Assembly (NCBI GenBank): GCA_947494435.1
Contig: CANLUY010000006.1
Coordinates: 1-49,786, forward strand
Reading direction: 5' to 3'
Source: an uncultured Litoreibacter sp.
GTDB taxonomy: Bacteria > Pseudomonadota > Alphaproteobacteria > Rhodobacterales > Rhodobacteraceae
Length of the DNA stretch: 49,786 bases
This document shows positions 1 through 8,738 of this stretch, piece after piece. The position numbers and the translations under genes were made by a program. The notes beneath the pieces are model-generated. The model was not told the origin of the DNA, did no database searches, and saw only the letters and a list, made by a program, of their open reading frames with translations. How positions within the stretch are numbered: position 1 is the first letter of the stretch; each line of letters opens with the position of its first letter.

Positions 1-757
1 GTGGCTTTACGTATTGCTCGGCGTCATCCTTGCAGGCCCCGTCGTCTGCGGTATGAGCCAAGCCGCAAACGACTGGTGCGACCGGCATGTGGACGCGATC
101 AACGAGCCGGACCGCCCTATTCCATCAGGACGCATTCCCGGGAGGTGGGGGCTTTACATTGCGCTCGCGATGTCGCTGCTGTCGCTTTTCGTTGGCTATC
201 AACTTGGCCCTTGGGGCTTTGGCGCGACCATCGTGGGTGTGCTGGCGGCTTGGGCCTATTCGGCTGAGCCCGTCCGTCTGAAACGCTCCGGCTGGTGGGG
301 TCCGGGTCTCGTGGGTCTGAGCTATGAAAGCCTGCCATGGTTTACAGGTGCTGCCGTTCTGGCCGCTGGTGCGCCCAGTTGGCCGGTCATCATCATCGCG
401 TTGATCTACGGCATCGGCGCGCATGGGATCATGACGCTGAACGATTTCAAAGCGCTTGAGGGTGACACGAAAATGGGCGTGAACTCCCTGCCCGTCACGC
501 TTGGCCCCGAACGCGCGGCACGTGTGGCCTGCTGGATCATGGCTGTGCCTCAGGTCGCCGTGATTGCCTTGTTGTTTATCTGGGACAAGCCGTTCTACGC
601 GCTTGGCGTCGCGCTTGTTCTGGCTGGGCAGCTTTGGGCCATGCGCACGCTGCTCAGCGATCCGAAAGCCCGCGCGCCTTGGTATAATGGCACGGGCGTT
701 ACGCTTTATGTCTCCGGCATGATGATTGCCGCCTTCGCGCTCAGGGGGATTGCATGA
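1..757 (+). CDS. bchG: Bacteriochlorophyll synthase BchG (3' part; 5' part at 49567-49786)
   Basis: Membrane prenyltransferase that esterifies bacteriochlorophyllide a with geranylgeranyl (or phytyl) diphosphate, the step before BchP. The frame enters the window at base 2 and ends at 757. Joined to the piece beginning at ATG 49567 it gives 299 residues, the usual BchG size. The UbiA-type Asp-rich signature is visible (N-D-x-x-D-R-x-V-D-A-I-N-E-P-D-R-P-I-P-S-G-R, bases about 68-138), followed by several hydrophobic helices. The stop overlaps the next start as ATGA (754-757), indicating translational coupling. The gene is split only because the circle was opened here. Identification is secure. 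Confidence 0.97.
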   Translation, partial: WLYVLLGVILAGPVVCGMSQAANDWCDRHVDAINEPDRPIPSGRIPGRWGLYIALAMSLLSLFVGYQLGPWGFGATIVGVLAAWAYSAEPVRLKRSGWWGPGLVGLSYESLPWFTGAAVLAAGAPSWPVIIIALIYGIGAHGIMTLNDFKALEGDTKMGVNSLPVTLGPERAARVACWIMAVPQVAVIALLFIWDKPFYALGVALVLAGQLWAMRTLLSDPKARAPWYNGTGVTLYVSGMMIAAFALRGIA

Positions 758-2037
758 CATTGTCCTGGGGCCAGATCGCACGGCTTGGCTTGGTGCAAAT
801 GGCCCTTGGGGCGATTGTTGTGCTGACCACATCGACCCTGAACCGCCTGATGGTGGTGGAGTTCGCTCTGCCCGCGATCCTCCCCGGTATTCTGGTCGGC
901 CTGCATTACGGCATTCAACTGTCGCGCCCCAAATGGGGGTTCCTGTCCGACAATGGCGGCAACCGCACGCGCTGGATCATCGGCGGCATGATCGCCCTTG
1001 CCTTAGGTGGCTTCGGTGCCGCCGTCGGCGTCACGCTGTTTGCCAATGGCTTCTGGGGTCCACTTCTGTTCTCAGTCCTTGCCTACGCGCTGATCGGTCT
1101 GGGTGTCGGCGCATCCGGCACCTCCCTTCTTGCGCTTCTGGCGACAGCCACAGCCCCGCATCGCCGCGCAGCGGCGGCGACAATCACATGGCTGATGATG
1201 ATTTTCGGCATCGCGTTGACCGCTGGGCTGGCCGGATCCTTCCTCGACCCCTACTCCCCCCAACGCTTGCTGACGGTCGTCGCTGTTGTCGTGACAGGCG
1301 CAGTTCTGTTGACCATCGTCGCCGTGGGCCGGATCGAGCGCAAAGTCACCGCCGCAAAGCCTGAGGCCGCTATGCCCTTCATGGACGGCATGCGGGAGAT
1401 CTGGGCTGAGCGGAAAACCCGCAACTTCACCCTCTTCGTGTTCCTGTCGATGAACGCCTATTTCATGCAGGAGCTGATCCTAGAGCCCTTCGCGGGCCTT
1501 GTCTTCGATTTCACACCCGGCCAATCCACCTCGCTGAGCGGTGCACAAAATGGCGGCGTCTTCGTCGGCATGCTGACCGTTGGGATCGCGGCGACCGGCC
1601 TGAAATGGGGCGCGCTCAGGTCATGGGTGATCGCAGGATGCTTGGGCTCTTGCGCTATTCTGGGCTGCATCAGCTTGGCGGGCACTGGCGCGCTCGCTCT
1701 GCCGCTGACGCCCCTTGTCGTGGCCCTCGGCTTCTTCAACGGCATGTTCGCAGTTGCCGCCATCGGCGCAATGATGGCGCTCGCCTCGCAAGGGCGGGGT
1801 CGCCGTGAAGGCACGCGCATGGGCCTATGGGGCGCCGCGCAAGCCATAGCCGCGGGGTTTGGGGGTCTGACCGGGGCTGCCGCTGCCGATCTTATGCGCC
1901 GCTTCATGGAAGATGGCCCGGCCTTTGGCGCTGTGTTCGCCTTCGAAGCCGCTTTATTTTTCGCGTCCGCCCTGATGGCGGCGCGTGTTATGGAAAACAG
2001 CCGCGCGCAGCCCGCGTCGCTTGTCCCAGGGGAGTGA
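754..2037 (+). CDS. PucC-family membrane transporter-like protein (ORF428/Bch2 type)
   Basis: A 427-residue, very hydrophobic protein of the PucC/LhaA/Bch2 branch of the major facilitator superfamily. Members of this branch help to deliver bacteriochlorophyll to, or assemble, light-harvesting complexes. It starts with a hydrophilic stub and then about 12 membrane segments; PKWGFLSD follows the second segment. Its place between bchG and bchP matches the ORF428 gene of Rhodobacter clusters, which is the basis for the subfamily call. It overlaps bchG by four bases. A second, more distant paralogue, lhaA, is encoded at 36171-37601. The exact substrate is not shown by the sequence. Confidence 0.9.
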   Translation: MTLSWGQIARLGLVQMALGAIVVLTTSTLNRLMVVEFALPAILPGILVGLHYGIQLSRPKWGFLSDNGGNRTRWIIGGMIALALGGFGAAVGVTLFANGFWGPLLFSVLAYALIGLGVGASGTSLLALLATATAPHRRAAAATITWLMMIFGIALTAGLAGSFLDPYSPQRLLTVVAVVVTGAVLLTIVAVGRIERKVTAAKPEAAMPFMDGMREIWAERKTRNFTLFVFLSMNAYFMQELILEPFAGLVFDFTPGQSTSLSGAQNGGVFVGMLTVGIAATGLKWGALRSWVIAGCLGSCAILGCISLAGTGALALPLTPLVVALGFFNGMFAVAAIGAMMALASQGRGRREGTRMGLWGAAQAIAAGFGGLTGAAAADLMRRFMEDGPAFGAVFAFEAALFFASALMAARVMENSRAQPASLVPGE

Positions 2038-2042
2038 GACCT

Positions 2043-3221
2043 ATGTATGATGTCGTCGTCGTTGGCGGAGGGCCATCCGGTGCCACAGCCGCAGAAGACC
2101 TTGCACGATCCGGCCATAAGGTCGCGATGATCGACCGCGATGGGCGGATCAAGCCCTGTGGCGGTGCGATCCCGCCGCGTCTGATCACAGACTTCGATAT
2201 CCCAGACAGCCAGATCATCGCACGGATAAGTACGGCGCGCATGATTTCCCCCACGCAACGGGCAGTCGATATTCCGATTGAGAACGGGTTCGTCGGCATG
2301 GTGGATCGCAAGGATTTCGACCCGTTCCTGCGCGAACGCGCGGTCGCTGCCGGTGCTGTTGGTCTGACAGGCACCTTCCGGCGCATTGATCGCGAGGGTG
2401 GCAAAACCTCCGTCGTCTATCGTGACAAAGCCAGTGGCGAGGAAGTGAGCATCGACACCAAGCTGGTGATCGGTGCCGATGGTGCGCGTTCTAACGTGGC
2501 AAAAGCCGAAGTGCCGGGTGGCGAAAAGATCAATTACGTCATCGCCTATCACGAGATTATCGAGGCCCCGACGGCAACAGAACAATATGATCCGCTGCGC
2601 TGTGACGTGATCTATGACGGGGCTATTTCACCCGATTTCTACGGCTGGGTCTTCCCGCATGGCAAATCCGCCAGCGTCGGCATGGGTACCGGTATCGACG
2701 GCGTCGATCTGAAACAAGCGACTGCAGATCTACGCGCGGCCTCGGGCCTCAGTGAGTGCAAAACCCTGCGCAAAGAAGGCGCGCCTATCCCGCTGCGTCC
2801 GATGGACAAATGGGACAATGACAAGGATGTGGTGCTGGCCGGTGATGCGGCGGGCGTCGTGGCCCCCTCCTCCGGCGAAGGGATTTACTACGCGATGATG
2901 GGGGGCCGCTTGGCGGCAACGGCTGCAAGCGCCTGTCTTGCCAGCGGTCGGACCAAGGACCTGCAACTGGCGCGCAAGCTGTTCATGCGGGAGCATAAGA
3001 ATGTTTTCAAAGTGCTCGGTGCGATGCAAAACGCCTATTACCGCAGTGATGAACGCCGCGAACGGTTCGTGTCGCTATGCCATGATGTCGACGTGCAGCG
3101 CCTGACCTTTGAGGCCTATATGAACAAGAAACTTGTCGCCGCGAAACCGATGGCGCATCTAAGGATCGGCCTGAAAAACCTCGCGCATCTGACGCGCTTG
3201 ATCGCGCCCACGCGTGTCTGA
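2043..3221 (+). CDS. bchP: Geranylgeranyl reductase BchP
   Basis: Flavoprotein of 392 residues that reduces the geranylgeranyl tail of bacteriochlorophyll a to phytyl. The N-terminus has the Rossmann dinucleotide motif VVGGGPSGATAAE (about residues 6-18), then IKPCGGAIPPRL. A second FAD-contacting stretch, GDAAGVVAPSSGEGIYYAM, lies near residue 275. ATG 2043 is chosen over upstream in-frame codons because it directly precedes the Rossmann strand and has a purine-rich ribosome site (AGGGGAG) 12 bases before it. It follows the PucC-like gene by five bases and overlaps idi at its stop (TGATG). Confidence 0.96.
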   Translation: MYDVVVVGGGPSGATAAEDLARSGHKVAMIDRDGRIKPCGGAIPPRLITDFDIPDSQIIARISTARMISPTQRAVDIPIENGFVGMVDRKDFDPFLRERAVAAGAVGLTGTFRRIDREGGKTSVVYRDKASGEEVSIDTKLVIGADGARSNVAKAEVPGGEKINYVIAYHEIIEAPTATEQYDPLRCDVIYDGAISPDFYGWVFPHGKSASVGMGTGIDGVDLKQATADLRAASGLSECKTLRKEGAPIPLRPMDKWDNDKDVVLAGDAAGVVAPSSGEGIYYAMMGGRLAATAASACLASGRTKDLQLARKLFMREHKNVFKVLGAMQNAYYRSDERRERFVSLCHDVDVQRLTFEAYMNKKLVAAKPMAHLRIGLKNLAHLTRLIAPTRV

Positions 3222-3754
3222 TGGAGATCATGATCCCCGCCTGGGTCAACGGCACGTTGCAACCAGTCGAAAAACTGCTGGCCCATCAAAAAGGCTATAA
3301 GCATAAGGCTGTGTCCGTCTTCGTTATGTCCGGCGGAAAGATCCTGATCCAGCAACGCGCGGCGCATAAATACCATACGCCCCAGCTTTGGGCGAACACC
3401 TGCTGCACCCATCCCGAGTGGGAGGAAGACCCCCATCACTGCGCCATCCGCAGGCTGGATGAGGAGCTTGGCATTCAGGGCCTTTACCCGAAATATCGCG
3501 GCACGGTCGAATACCGCGCAGATGTCGGCAACAATTTGATCGAGCATGAGGTGGTCGAAGTGTTCGTCGCTGAAACGAGCCTGACACTGCCCATGTCACC
3601 TAATCCTGACGAGGTGATGGGCACGCGTTGGGTGGACTACCTGCAGCTCAAATCCGAGGTGCGAAAGACGCCGGAGCTGTTCACACCTTGGCTCGACATC
3701 TATCTGGCGCGCCATAGCGATCTGATTTTTGGCGATCTTGTTCCTGCAGAATAA
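3221..3754 (+). CDS. idi: Isopentenyl-diphosphate delta-isomerase, type I
   Basis: Nudix-fold enzyme of 177 residues interconverting IPP and DMAPP, which supplies prenyl units for carotenoids and the bacteriochlorophyll tail. Visible signatures are the Cys/His metal and active-site segment WANTCCTHP (about residues 60-68) and the Nudix-like helix RRLDEELGIQG (about 80-90), with the catalytic Glu in VEYRADVGNNLIEHEVVEVF. Its ATG overlaps the bchP stop by one base. It ends three bases from the converging dxs stop, with no room for a terminator between them. Confidence 0.95.
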   Translation: MEIMIPAWVNGTLQPVEKLLAHQKGYKHKAVSVFVMSGGKILIQQRAAHKYHTPQLWANTCCTHPEWEEDPHHCAIRRLDEELGIQGLYPKYRGTVEYRADVGNNLIEHEVVEVFVAETSLTLPMSPNPDEVMGTRWVDYLQLKSEVRKTPELFTPWLDIYLARHSDLIFGDLVPAE

Positions 3755-3757
3755 AGG

Positions 3758-5671
3758 CTAGAGATCAGCCTTCAATGGCTCGATCTTAACACCTGCCGCC
3801 TGCAATGCTGTTGCTGCAATATCCGTGGCCGTCAGCCCCGCATCCGCATACATCGCATCTGGTGCCGCCTGATCAATGAAGCGATCGGGCAGGGTCATCG
3901 TGCGCACGGCCAAGCGGCCATCCAGCTGTCCGGTATTGGCCAGCTCATGCAGCACCATCGCGCCGAAACCGCCCTGCGCACCCTGCTCTATCGTGATCAG
4001 CGCGCGGTGTTTTTTGGCAAGCTTCCGGATCAGATCCGTGTCGAGCGGTTTGGCAAAGCGGGCGTCGGCAACGGTCACTGTGACGCCTTGCGCCTCCAAT
4101 AACTCCACCGCTTTCAAGGCCTCGCCCATATGCGCGCCAAAGGACAGGATCGCGATGTCTGACCCTTCGCCCAGGATCCGGCCTTTACCGATTTCCAGCA
4201 CTTCGCCCACCTCAGGCATCTCGACGCCTTCGCCCTCGCCGCGCGGGTAGCGGAACGCAATCGGGCCGCTGTCATGCGCGGCGGCTGTGGCCACCATATG
4301 CACAAGTTCGGCCTCATCCGATGCGGCCATGACGGTCATATTCGGCAGCGCCGTCAGGTAGCCCACATCGAAAGCGCCTGCATGGGTCGCGCCATCCGCG
4401 CCAACCAAACCGGCGCGGTCAATCGCAAAGCGCACAGGCAGGTTTTGCAAAGCGACATCATGAACAACTTGGTCGTAGCCGCGTTGCAAGAAGGTCGAAT
4501 AAATCGCGCAAAACGGCTTTAGCCCTCCCGCAGCAAGACCAGCAGCGAATGTCACACCATGCTGTTCGGCCATGCCAACATCAAACATCCGCGCGGGGTG
4601 CGTTTGTGCGAACACATCCATTCCCGTGCCGGACGGCATAGCGGCAGTGATGCCGACGATCTTCGGATCTGTCTCGGCCAGTTTGCTCAAAGCCTGGCCG
4701 AACACCTTCGTATAGCTGGGCGCATTCGGGCGAGACTTGGCCTGCGCGCCACTGCTGACATCGAATTTGGAGACGCCGTGATATTTGTCAGCCGAGGTTT
4801 CCGCCGGCGCATAGCCCTTGCCTTTCACGGTGCAGCAATGGATCAAAACCGGACCGGTCGCCCGAGTACGGGCGGAGCGCAATACACCCAAAAGCTGATC
4901 CATATCATGCCCATTGATCGGGCCAATGTACTGAAATCCCAGCTCTTCGAACAACGTCCCTGAGGCCCCCACAGCACCCGTCACCATCTGGCGCGCGCGC
5001 CGTGCGTGGTCGCGCATGGGGCCGGGCAAAGCGGCTTCGAACCCTTCGGCCATGTTCTGCAAATTTCCCAAAGGCGAGGCATAAAGACCGGACAGATATT
5101 TCGACATCGCGCCTACGGGTGGGGCGATGCTCATCTCATTGTCATTCAGGATTACAAACATGCGGCGACCCTCGTCGCTCGCATTGTTCATCGCCTCATA
5201 GGCCATGCCTGCACTGATCGAGCCGTCGCCAATCACCGCTATCGCGTCACCTGTCGGCTGGCCCATATCGCGCGCCACTGTGAAGCCCATCGCGGCGGAA
5301 ATGGAGGTGGAGGCATGGGCGGCACCGAATGGATCGAACTCCGACTCGGCGCGTTTGGTGAAGCCGGAAATACCGCCCTCCTGACGCAGAGTGTGCATCC
5401 GGTCGCGGCGGCCGGTTAGCACTTTATGCGGGTAACATTGATGCCCCACATCCCAGATCAGCTTGTCGCGCGGTGTGTCAAAGACAGCGTGCAAAGCGAC
5501 GGTCAGCTCAACAACGCCAAGCGAAGAACCAAGGTGGCCACCGGTTTGCGACACGGCTTCTATCACCTCACCACGCAGCTCATCTGACAACTTGGACAGC
5601 TCTAAATCCGTCAAAGATTTCAGATCAGAAGGGGAGGACACACGGTCCAGAATAGGGGTGGGACGGGTCAT
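3758..5671 (-). CDS. dxs: 1-deoxy-D-xylulose-5-phosphate synthase
   Basis: Thiamine-diphosphate enzyme of 637 residues that condenses pyruvate and glyceraldehyde 3-phosphate, the entry step of the MEP isoprenoid pathway. It shows the [15 protein letters not shown] segment (about residues 74-88), the TPP/Mg motif [17 protein letters not shown] (about 149-165), and YPRGEG in the transketolase-C half. Length is normal for the family. In Rhodobacter-type clusters a dxs copy closes the puf operon, as here; it follows pufX after a 212-base spacer with hairpins. A chromosomal copy probably also exists, so this is likely a dose-raising copy (inference). Confidence 0.96.
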   Translation of the reverse strand: MTRPTPILDRVSSPSDLKSLTDLELSKLSDELRGEVIEAVSQTGGHLGSSLGVVELTVALHAVFDTPRDKLIWDVGHQCYPHKVLTGRRDRMHTLRQEGGISGFTKRAESEFDPFGAAHASTSISAAMGFTVARDMGQPTGDAIAVIGDGSISAGMAYEAMNNASDEGRRMFVILNDNEMSIAPPVGAMSKYLSGLYASPLGNLQNMAEGFEAALPGPMRDHARRARQMVTGAVGASGTLFEELGFQYIGPINGHDMDQLLGVLRSARTRATGPVLIHCCTVKGKGYAPAETSADKYHGVSKFDVSSGAQAKSRPNAPSYTKVFGQALSKLAETDPKIVGITAAMPSGTGMDVFAQTHPARMFDVGMAEQHGVTFAAGLAAGGLKPFCAIYSTFLQRGYDQVVHDVALQNLPVRFAIDRAGLVGADGATHAGAFDVGYLTALPNMTVMAASDEAELVHMVATAAAHDSGPIAFRYPRGEGEGVEMPEVGEVLEIGKGRILGEGSDIAILSFGAHMGEALKAVELLEAQGVTVTVADARFAKPLDTDLIRKLAKKHRALITIEQGAQGGFGAMVLHELANTGQLDGRLAVRTMTLPDRFIDQAAPDAMYADAGLTATDIAATALQAAGVKIEPLKADL

Positions 5672-5685
5672 TAAAGCGTCCTTTC

Positions 5686-5732
5686 TCGACTTTAGCTCGA
5701 CTTTCGGCTAGTCCTGTCGGCTAGGGAACAGA
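5686..5732. repeat. Short direct repeats in the dxs leader
   Basis: Just upstream of dxs the plus strand reads two near-tandem copies of CTCGACTTT followed by two copies of CGGCTAG separated by TCCTGT. The units are too short to be a mobile element. They lie in the untranslated leader between pufX and dxs and could be slippage products or part of an RNA structure. No function is known to me. Confidence 0.4.
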
Positions 5733-5785
5733 TGCGGCCGATCCGAAGATAGACCGACATCTGTCTCCCGTAGCCAACAGGAGGT

Positions 5786-5806
5786 GTCAGGGGTCGAGAC
5801 CCTGAC
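5786..5806 (-). other. Stem-loop in the pufX-dxs spacer
   Basis: The arms GTCAGGGGTC and GACCCTGAC pair with one bulged G around a two-base loop. It lies between the larger puf-distal hairpin and dxs, with no T tract. It may be an RNA-stability or processing element in the puf-dxs transcript; the sequence alone cannot decide. Confidence 0.45.
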
Positions 5807-5848
5807 GACATCGTAGGACCCAAGGGACAGGGCCTTACGAATTCTGGC

Positions 5849-5878
5849 TGACGCGGGCCACGGGAGGGGCCCGCGTCA
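5849..5878 (-). terminator. Strong hairpin after pufX (puf 3' end or attenuator)
   Basis: A perfect 11-base-pair stem (TGACGCGGGCC with GGCCCGCGTCA) around an eight-base loop starts six bases beyond the pufX stop. It is very GC-rich but is not followed by a T run on the minus strand. It is therefore more likely an RNA 3'-end stabiliser or a leaky attenuator than a classic intrinsic terminator. dxs transcription may read through it. Confidence 0.65.
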
Positions 5879-5883
5879 AAAAC

Positions 5884-6126
5884 TCAAACCACTTTCGTGT
5901 CGTCCACGATCAGGTTGTATGAGAAGGGCGTCGGGTCTTCTGTCTCACGGGATTCTTCAGGCAGCAGGTTGTTGCCAATCCACATGAGGGCCAGAATGAT
6001 CACCAAAGAGACTGTGCAGAAGATGAAGGCATAGCCCGCACCTTTCATATGCAGCATCAGCCCTTCTTCTCTTAAGCGCGCGACAGGATCACCGTCAGTA
6101 CGCAGGTATTCGCGGTCATGTGACAT
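5884..6126 (-). CDS. pufX: PufX, LH1 ring/quinone-channel polypeptide
   Basis: An 80-residue single-span membrane protein. In Rhodobacteraceae PufX opens the LH1 ring for quinone exchange at the reaction centre. It has a charged N-terminal stretch, the typical MKGAGYA entry to the membrane segment (about residues 27-33), one helix to about residue 50, then a hydrophilic tail. PufX diverges fast, so the call relies on size, the MKGAG motif, topology and position after pufM. A good ribosome site (AGGAG) precedes ATG 6126. Its presence and the absence of pufC place the cluster in Rhodobacteraceae. Confidence 0.92.
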   Translation of the reverse strand: MSHDREYLRTDGDPVARLREEGLMLHMKGAGYAFIFCTVSLVIILALMWIGNNLLPEESRETEDPTPFSYNLIVDDTKVV

Positions 6127-6137
6127 TGATCGCTCTC

Positions 6138-7067
6138 CTATTGATCTAGCGGCGCGAAGCCGTGTTCTTGCGCCCAGACGAACCAGTTATCAACAACTGT
6201 GCCGGTCAGCAGAATTCCGATACCGCCTGTCAGCGTTGTCAGAACCGCGAACCACCATGCCCAGCGGTGAATACCTTCCATCGTGGCGTTGAAGCCCATG
6301 GTCCAGCGCCAGAACAGAGCTGCACGCTCGGATGCTGTGCCCCGGTCGACGATCTGTTCGATTTCACGCTCACCACCGTAACGGCTGACCGCAAGGATCG
6401 TGGCACCGTGCATCGCAAACAGCAGAGCAGAGCCATAAAGGAACACAATGCTAAGTGCGTGGAACGGGTTGTAGAACAGGTTGCCATAGGTCAACGAAAA
6501 CAGGTTTGTCCAATCAAGGTGACTGAATATCCCGTACGGCACGGCTTCTGACCAGGATCCCATCAGGATCGGACGGATCAGACCCAGAACAAGGAACAAC
6601 CAGATCGCCGAAGCAAACGCCCATGAGACGTGCTTACCCATCCCCAGTTCTTCGGCGCGCAGGTAGGTGCGTATCCACCATGCACAGACAGAGATCAGCA
6701 AGAAGAAGGAGGATATGATCCACCAGCCTCCCTCAGCCAATGGGGCGAAGCCTAACCCATATTCCTCCGACGGGGGTTCAAGCGAGAACCAGAAGAGGTC
6801 GCGGATGAAGACACCGGGGTTGTAGCCCGCTTGCGCCCAGAAATTCATGCCGACGATAAAGAACCATGCAAAGCCGGTGGCCATAGCAACGACGCCGAAA
6901 GGACCAAGATAGATCGGACCAAGCTGTGCGTTGCCGAACAGACCCGCCAGTGTTGAGAAGCGCGCTTTCTTGGTGCGCTCCCGCTCCAGCAAGCCCTCCG
7001 GATCGACCCCCATTTCTGGGGGTCCTTGGACCTGCACTTGAGTGAAGATGTTTTGATACTCGGTCAT
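6138..7067 (-). CDS. pufM: Photosynthetic reaction centre M subunit
   Basis: Five-helix membrane subunit of 309 residues that binds bacteriochlorophylls, QA and the carotenoid of the type II reaction centre. Ligand histidines are in place: H183 in FSHLDW, H203 in NPFHAL, and H220 in LFAMHGATI, each one residue beyond the Rhodobacter sphaeroides numbering (182, 202, 219). The Fe ligand Glu lies in the ERAALFWRW region. Its start overlaps the pufL stop as ATGA (7064-7067). There is no sign of truncation. Confidence 0.98.
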   Translation of the reverse strand: MTEYQNIFTQVQVQGPPEMGVDPEGLLERERTKKARFSTLAGLFGNAQLGPIYLGPFGVVAMATGFAWFFIVGMNFWAQAGYNPGVFIRDLFWFSLEPPSEEYGLGFAPLAEGGWWIISSFFLLISVCAWWIRTYLRAEELGMGKHVSWAFASAIWLFLVLGLIRPILMGSWSEAVPYGIFSHLDWTNLFSLTYGNLFYNPFHALSIVFLYGSALLFAMHGATILAVSRYGGEREIEQIVDRGTASERAALFWRWTMGFNATMEGIHRWAWWFAVLTTLTGGIGILLTGTVVDNWFVWAQEHGFAPLDQ

Positions 7068-7912
7068 CCGTTGACCCCCCCTTCAAGATCAGCCCACAGG
7101 GGCAGTTCGAGCCACCAATCCCACCAGCTTTCCCATGTGTCGAACCACACGGTGCCGGAGATGATGATACAAATCGCAGACCAAAGAACGGCCTGAAGTG
7201 CCAGGAACAAACCAAGGCGGTGAATACCCAATGGCCCGATCGAATAACCGATCAGATCGCGGAAATACGTGTCTTCGTGATCCGGTGTCGCAATCTTGTT
7301 GCCGCGCCCGGTATTGACTGCCGACAGGACCAGAGATCCGTGCAGCGCAAGCGCCAGACAGGTCGTGAAGAAGAACGTGATCGCGATCATATGCGCCGGG
7401 TTGTAGTGGAAGTTGCCATAGGCGTAGCCCACGTTGTTGACCCAATCGAGGTGGCTGAAAATCCCATAAGGGAAGCCATGACCCCAAGCGCCCAACAATA
7501 CGGGACGGAAGATCACCAATGTGACGTAAGCCAAGATCGCAATGCTGAACGCGAAGGGTACGTGATAACCCATCCCCAGCTTGCGGCAAATCTCAACCTC
7601 GCGCAGCGCCCAGCTTATGAAAGCGAAGGTCGCGCAGAGCGTCACGATCTGCCAAATGCCACCCTCAGCCAGTGGGGCCACACCCAAACCAACCTCAAGT
7701 GACGGCGGATCAATCGAGATCAGCCAAGGGTTCCACGTGTCGCCCAAAGCGGCCCCGTAGAAAATCATCAAGGTGCCGAGCACGGTGAAGAAGAAAGTCG
7801 TGACGCCGAAAAAGCCCACGAAATACGGTCCGACCCAGAAGTCGAATAGGTCACCGCCAATCAACGTACCGCCGCGTACACGGTATTTTCTTTCGAAGGT
7901 GAGCTGCGCCAT
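7064..7912 (-). CDS. pufL: Photosynthetic reaction centre L subunit
   Basis: Five-helix subunit of 282 residues carrying half of the special pair and the active branch to QB. Conserved residues are H154, H169, H174 and H191, matching L153, L168, L173 and L190 of Rhodobacter sphaeroides with a one-residue offset. E213-D214 match the QB proton-path residues L212-L213. The start ATG 7912 has AGGAG upstream and opens with [16 protein letters not shown], typical of the family. It is preceded by the pufA-pufL intercistronic hairpin and coupled to pufM. Confidence 0.98.
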   Translation of the reverse strand: MAQLTFERKYRVRGGTLIGGDLFDFWVGPYFVGFFGVTTFFFTVLGTLMIFYGAALGDTWNPWLISIDPPSLEVGLGVAPLAEGGIWQIVTLCATFAFISWALREVEICRKLGMGYHVPFAFSIAILAYVTLVIFRPVLLGAWGHGFPYGIFSHLDWVNNVGYAYGNFHYNPAHMIAITFFFTTCLALALHGSLVLSAVNTGRGNKIATPDHEDTYFRDLIGYSIGPLGIHRLGLFLALQAVLWSAICIIISGTVWFDTWESWWDWWLELPLWADLEGGVNG

Positions 7913-7972
7913 CTTCTGTCTCCTCTTAGGTGGGGCACGTATTGCCGCGCACCCGTGTGTGTTCTTTGAATT

Positions 7973-8002
7973 GTTGCGGGCAAGGCCTGCCCCGCCCGCA
8001 AC
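7973..8002 (-). other. pufA-pufL intercistronic stem-loop
   Basis: A perfect nine-base-pair stem (GTTGCGGGC with GCCCGCAAC) around a 12-base loop lies 22 bases after the pufA stop and 61 bases before pufL. In Rhodobacter, hairpins at this position protect the pufBA segment from 3' decay, so LH1 is made in excess over the reaction centre. Position and strength suggest the same role here. There is no T tract, which argues against a terminator. Confidence 0.75.
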
Positions 8003-8023
8003 TTTTATTCATGCAAGCAGAGC

Positions 8024-8188
8024 TTACTCGCTGGCCTCTACGCCGAAGGCGCGTTGGAACCAGTTGGTCTCTGGATTGCTGAGCAGGACGAGGTGAATCA
8101 TCGCTGCGAGCAGAAAGAGGAAAACGCCCTGCGCCACGAACACGCGACGGGGGTCGAAGATCTGCCAGATCTTGTAGAACTGTGCCAT
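8024..8188 (-). CDS. pufA: Light-harvesting 1 alpha polypeptide
   Basis: A 54-residue antenna polypeptide of LH1. Translation of the minus strand begins [17 protein letters not shown], the standard LH1-alpha entry, followed by one membrane helix with the bacteriochlorophyll-ligand His at residue 32 ([10 protein letters not shown]) and a C-terminal NWFQRAFG segment. The ribosome site GGAGAGGA lies 15 bases downstream of the pufB stop. Length and motifs are canonical; it pairs with pufB to form the LH1 heterodimer. Confidence 0.97.
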   Translation of the reverse strand: MAQFYKIWQIFDPRRVFVAQGVFLFLLAAMIHLVLLSNPETNWFQRAFGVEASE

Positions 8189-8203
8189 ATCAAATCCTCT
8201 CCG

Positions 8204-8359
8204 TTACCAGCTGAACCAAGGCAGTTTGAAGTAGGTCAAGATGTGCGCCACTACTGCCACCGAAGTGAACAGGTAGAAGCCGCTCAAATAGACCGAGTGC
8301 AATTCCTGCGCTTGCTCGTCTGTCAGACCTGTGAAGGACAGGTCAGATTTATCAGCCAT
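8204..8359 (-). CDS. pufB: Light-harvesting 1 beta polypeptide
   Basis: A 51-residue antenna polypeptide beginning [21 protein letters not shown]21 and the ligand H39 ([11 protein letters not shown]) fit the LH1-beta pattern (H20 and H38 in Rhodobacter sphaeroides), and it ends with an aromatic PWFSW. A strong AAGGAG ribosome site sits eight bases before the ATG, stronger than that of pufL, which fits high LH1 stoichiometry. Confidence 0.97.
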   Translation of the reverse strand: MADKSDLSFTGLTDEQAQELHSVYLSGFYLFTSVAVVAHILTYFKLPWFSW

Positions 8360-8389
8360 ATCTTTTCTCCTTGAAAAAATCGTACTGAC

Positions 8390-8408
8390 GCCGCGCTCCC
8401 CCCGCGGC
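8390..8408 (-). other. Small GC hairpin in the pufB 5' leader
   Basis: GCCGCG and CGCGGC form a six-base-pair stem around a seven-base pyrimidine/purine loop, about 30 bases upstream of pufB. Leader hairpins in Rhodobacter puf mRNA hinder 5' decay; this could be an equivalent. It lies in the 151-base pufQ-pufB spacer, in which I see no further gene. Confidence 0.4.
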
Positions 8409-8510
8409 TGGGTTACGACAACGGCTCATCCGCTGCCCTAATCCACCACTCCGGGGGGGAATGGCGAACCTCGTGTAACCCATCGTCTCGACCGACGGAT
8501 TGAATGTCGT

Positions 8511-8738
8511 TTACGCTGAGAAGATTCTCGGCGTGATGATCTGCGCTTGGCTCCACGCAGATTTAATGGGACCACGCTCTGGAAGCTCCATGCGGCGTGC
8601 CGCACTCAGCACCCATGTCAGGATCGACAGCGGCAAGGTCGCCGCGAAGATCAGAGCAAAATACGCGTAATACTCGCGCATAGGCACGTGGCTGGCGCGC
8701 CGCTCCTTGACTGGTGTGTCATGTGTAAAATCGGTCAT
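8511..8738 (-). CDS. pufQ: PufQ, bacteriochlorophyll-carrier/assembly protein
   Basis: A 75-residue membrane protein with one hydrophobic span (about residues 24-46, [20 protein letters not shown]). PufQ lies between bchZ and pufB in Rhodobacter clusters and influences bacteriochlorophyll supply to the complexes. The family is short and variable, so the call combines position, size and the membrane segment preceded by MREYYAYF. Its start overlaps the bchZ stop as ATGA (8735-8738), so the bch genes run straight into puf. Confidence 0.92.
   Translation of the reverse strand: MTDFTHDTPVKERRASHVPMREYYAYFALIFAATLPLSILTWVLSAARRMELPERGPIKSAWSQAQIITPRIFSA

Noticed and set aside
1458-2585. Long minus-strand frame opposite the PucC-like gene and bchP
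   Set aside because: It crosses two real genes and has no domain or ribosome site.
5762-5779. TGT-N12-ACA match in the dxs leader (possible PpsR site)
   Set aside because: The pattern alone occurs by chance about once per 4 kb; the inner bases are GC-rich and lack the TGTAA/TGTCA and TTACA/TGACA edges of the other sites, and there is no paired site.
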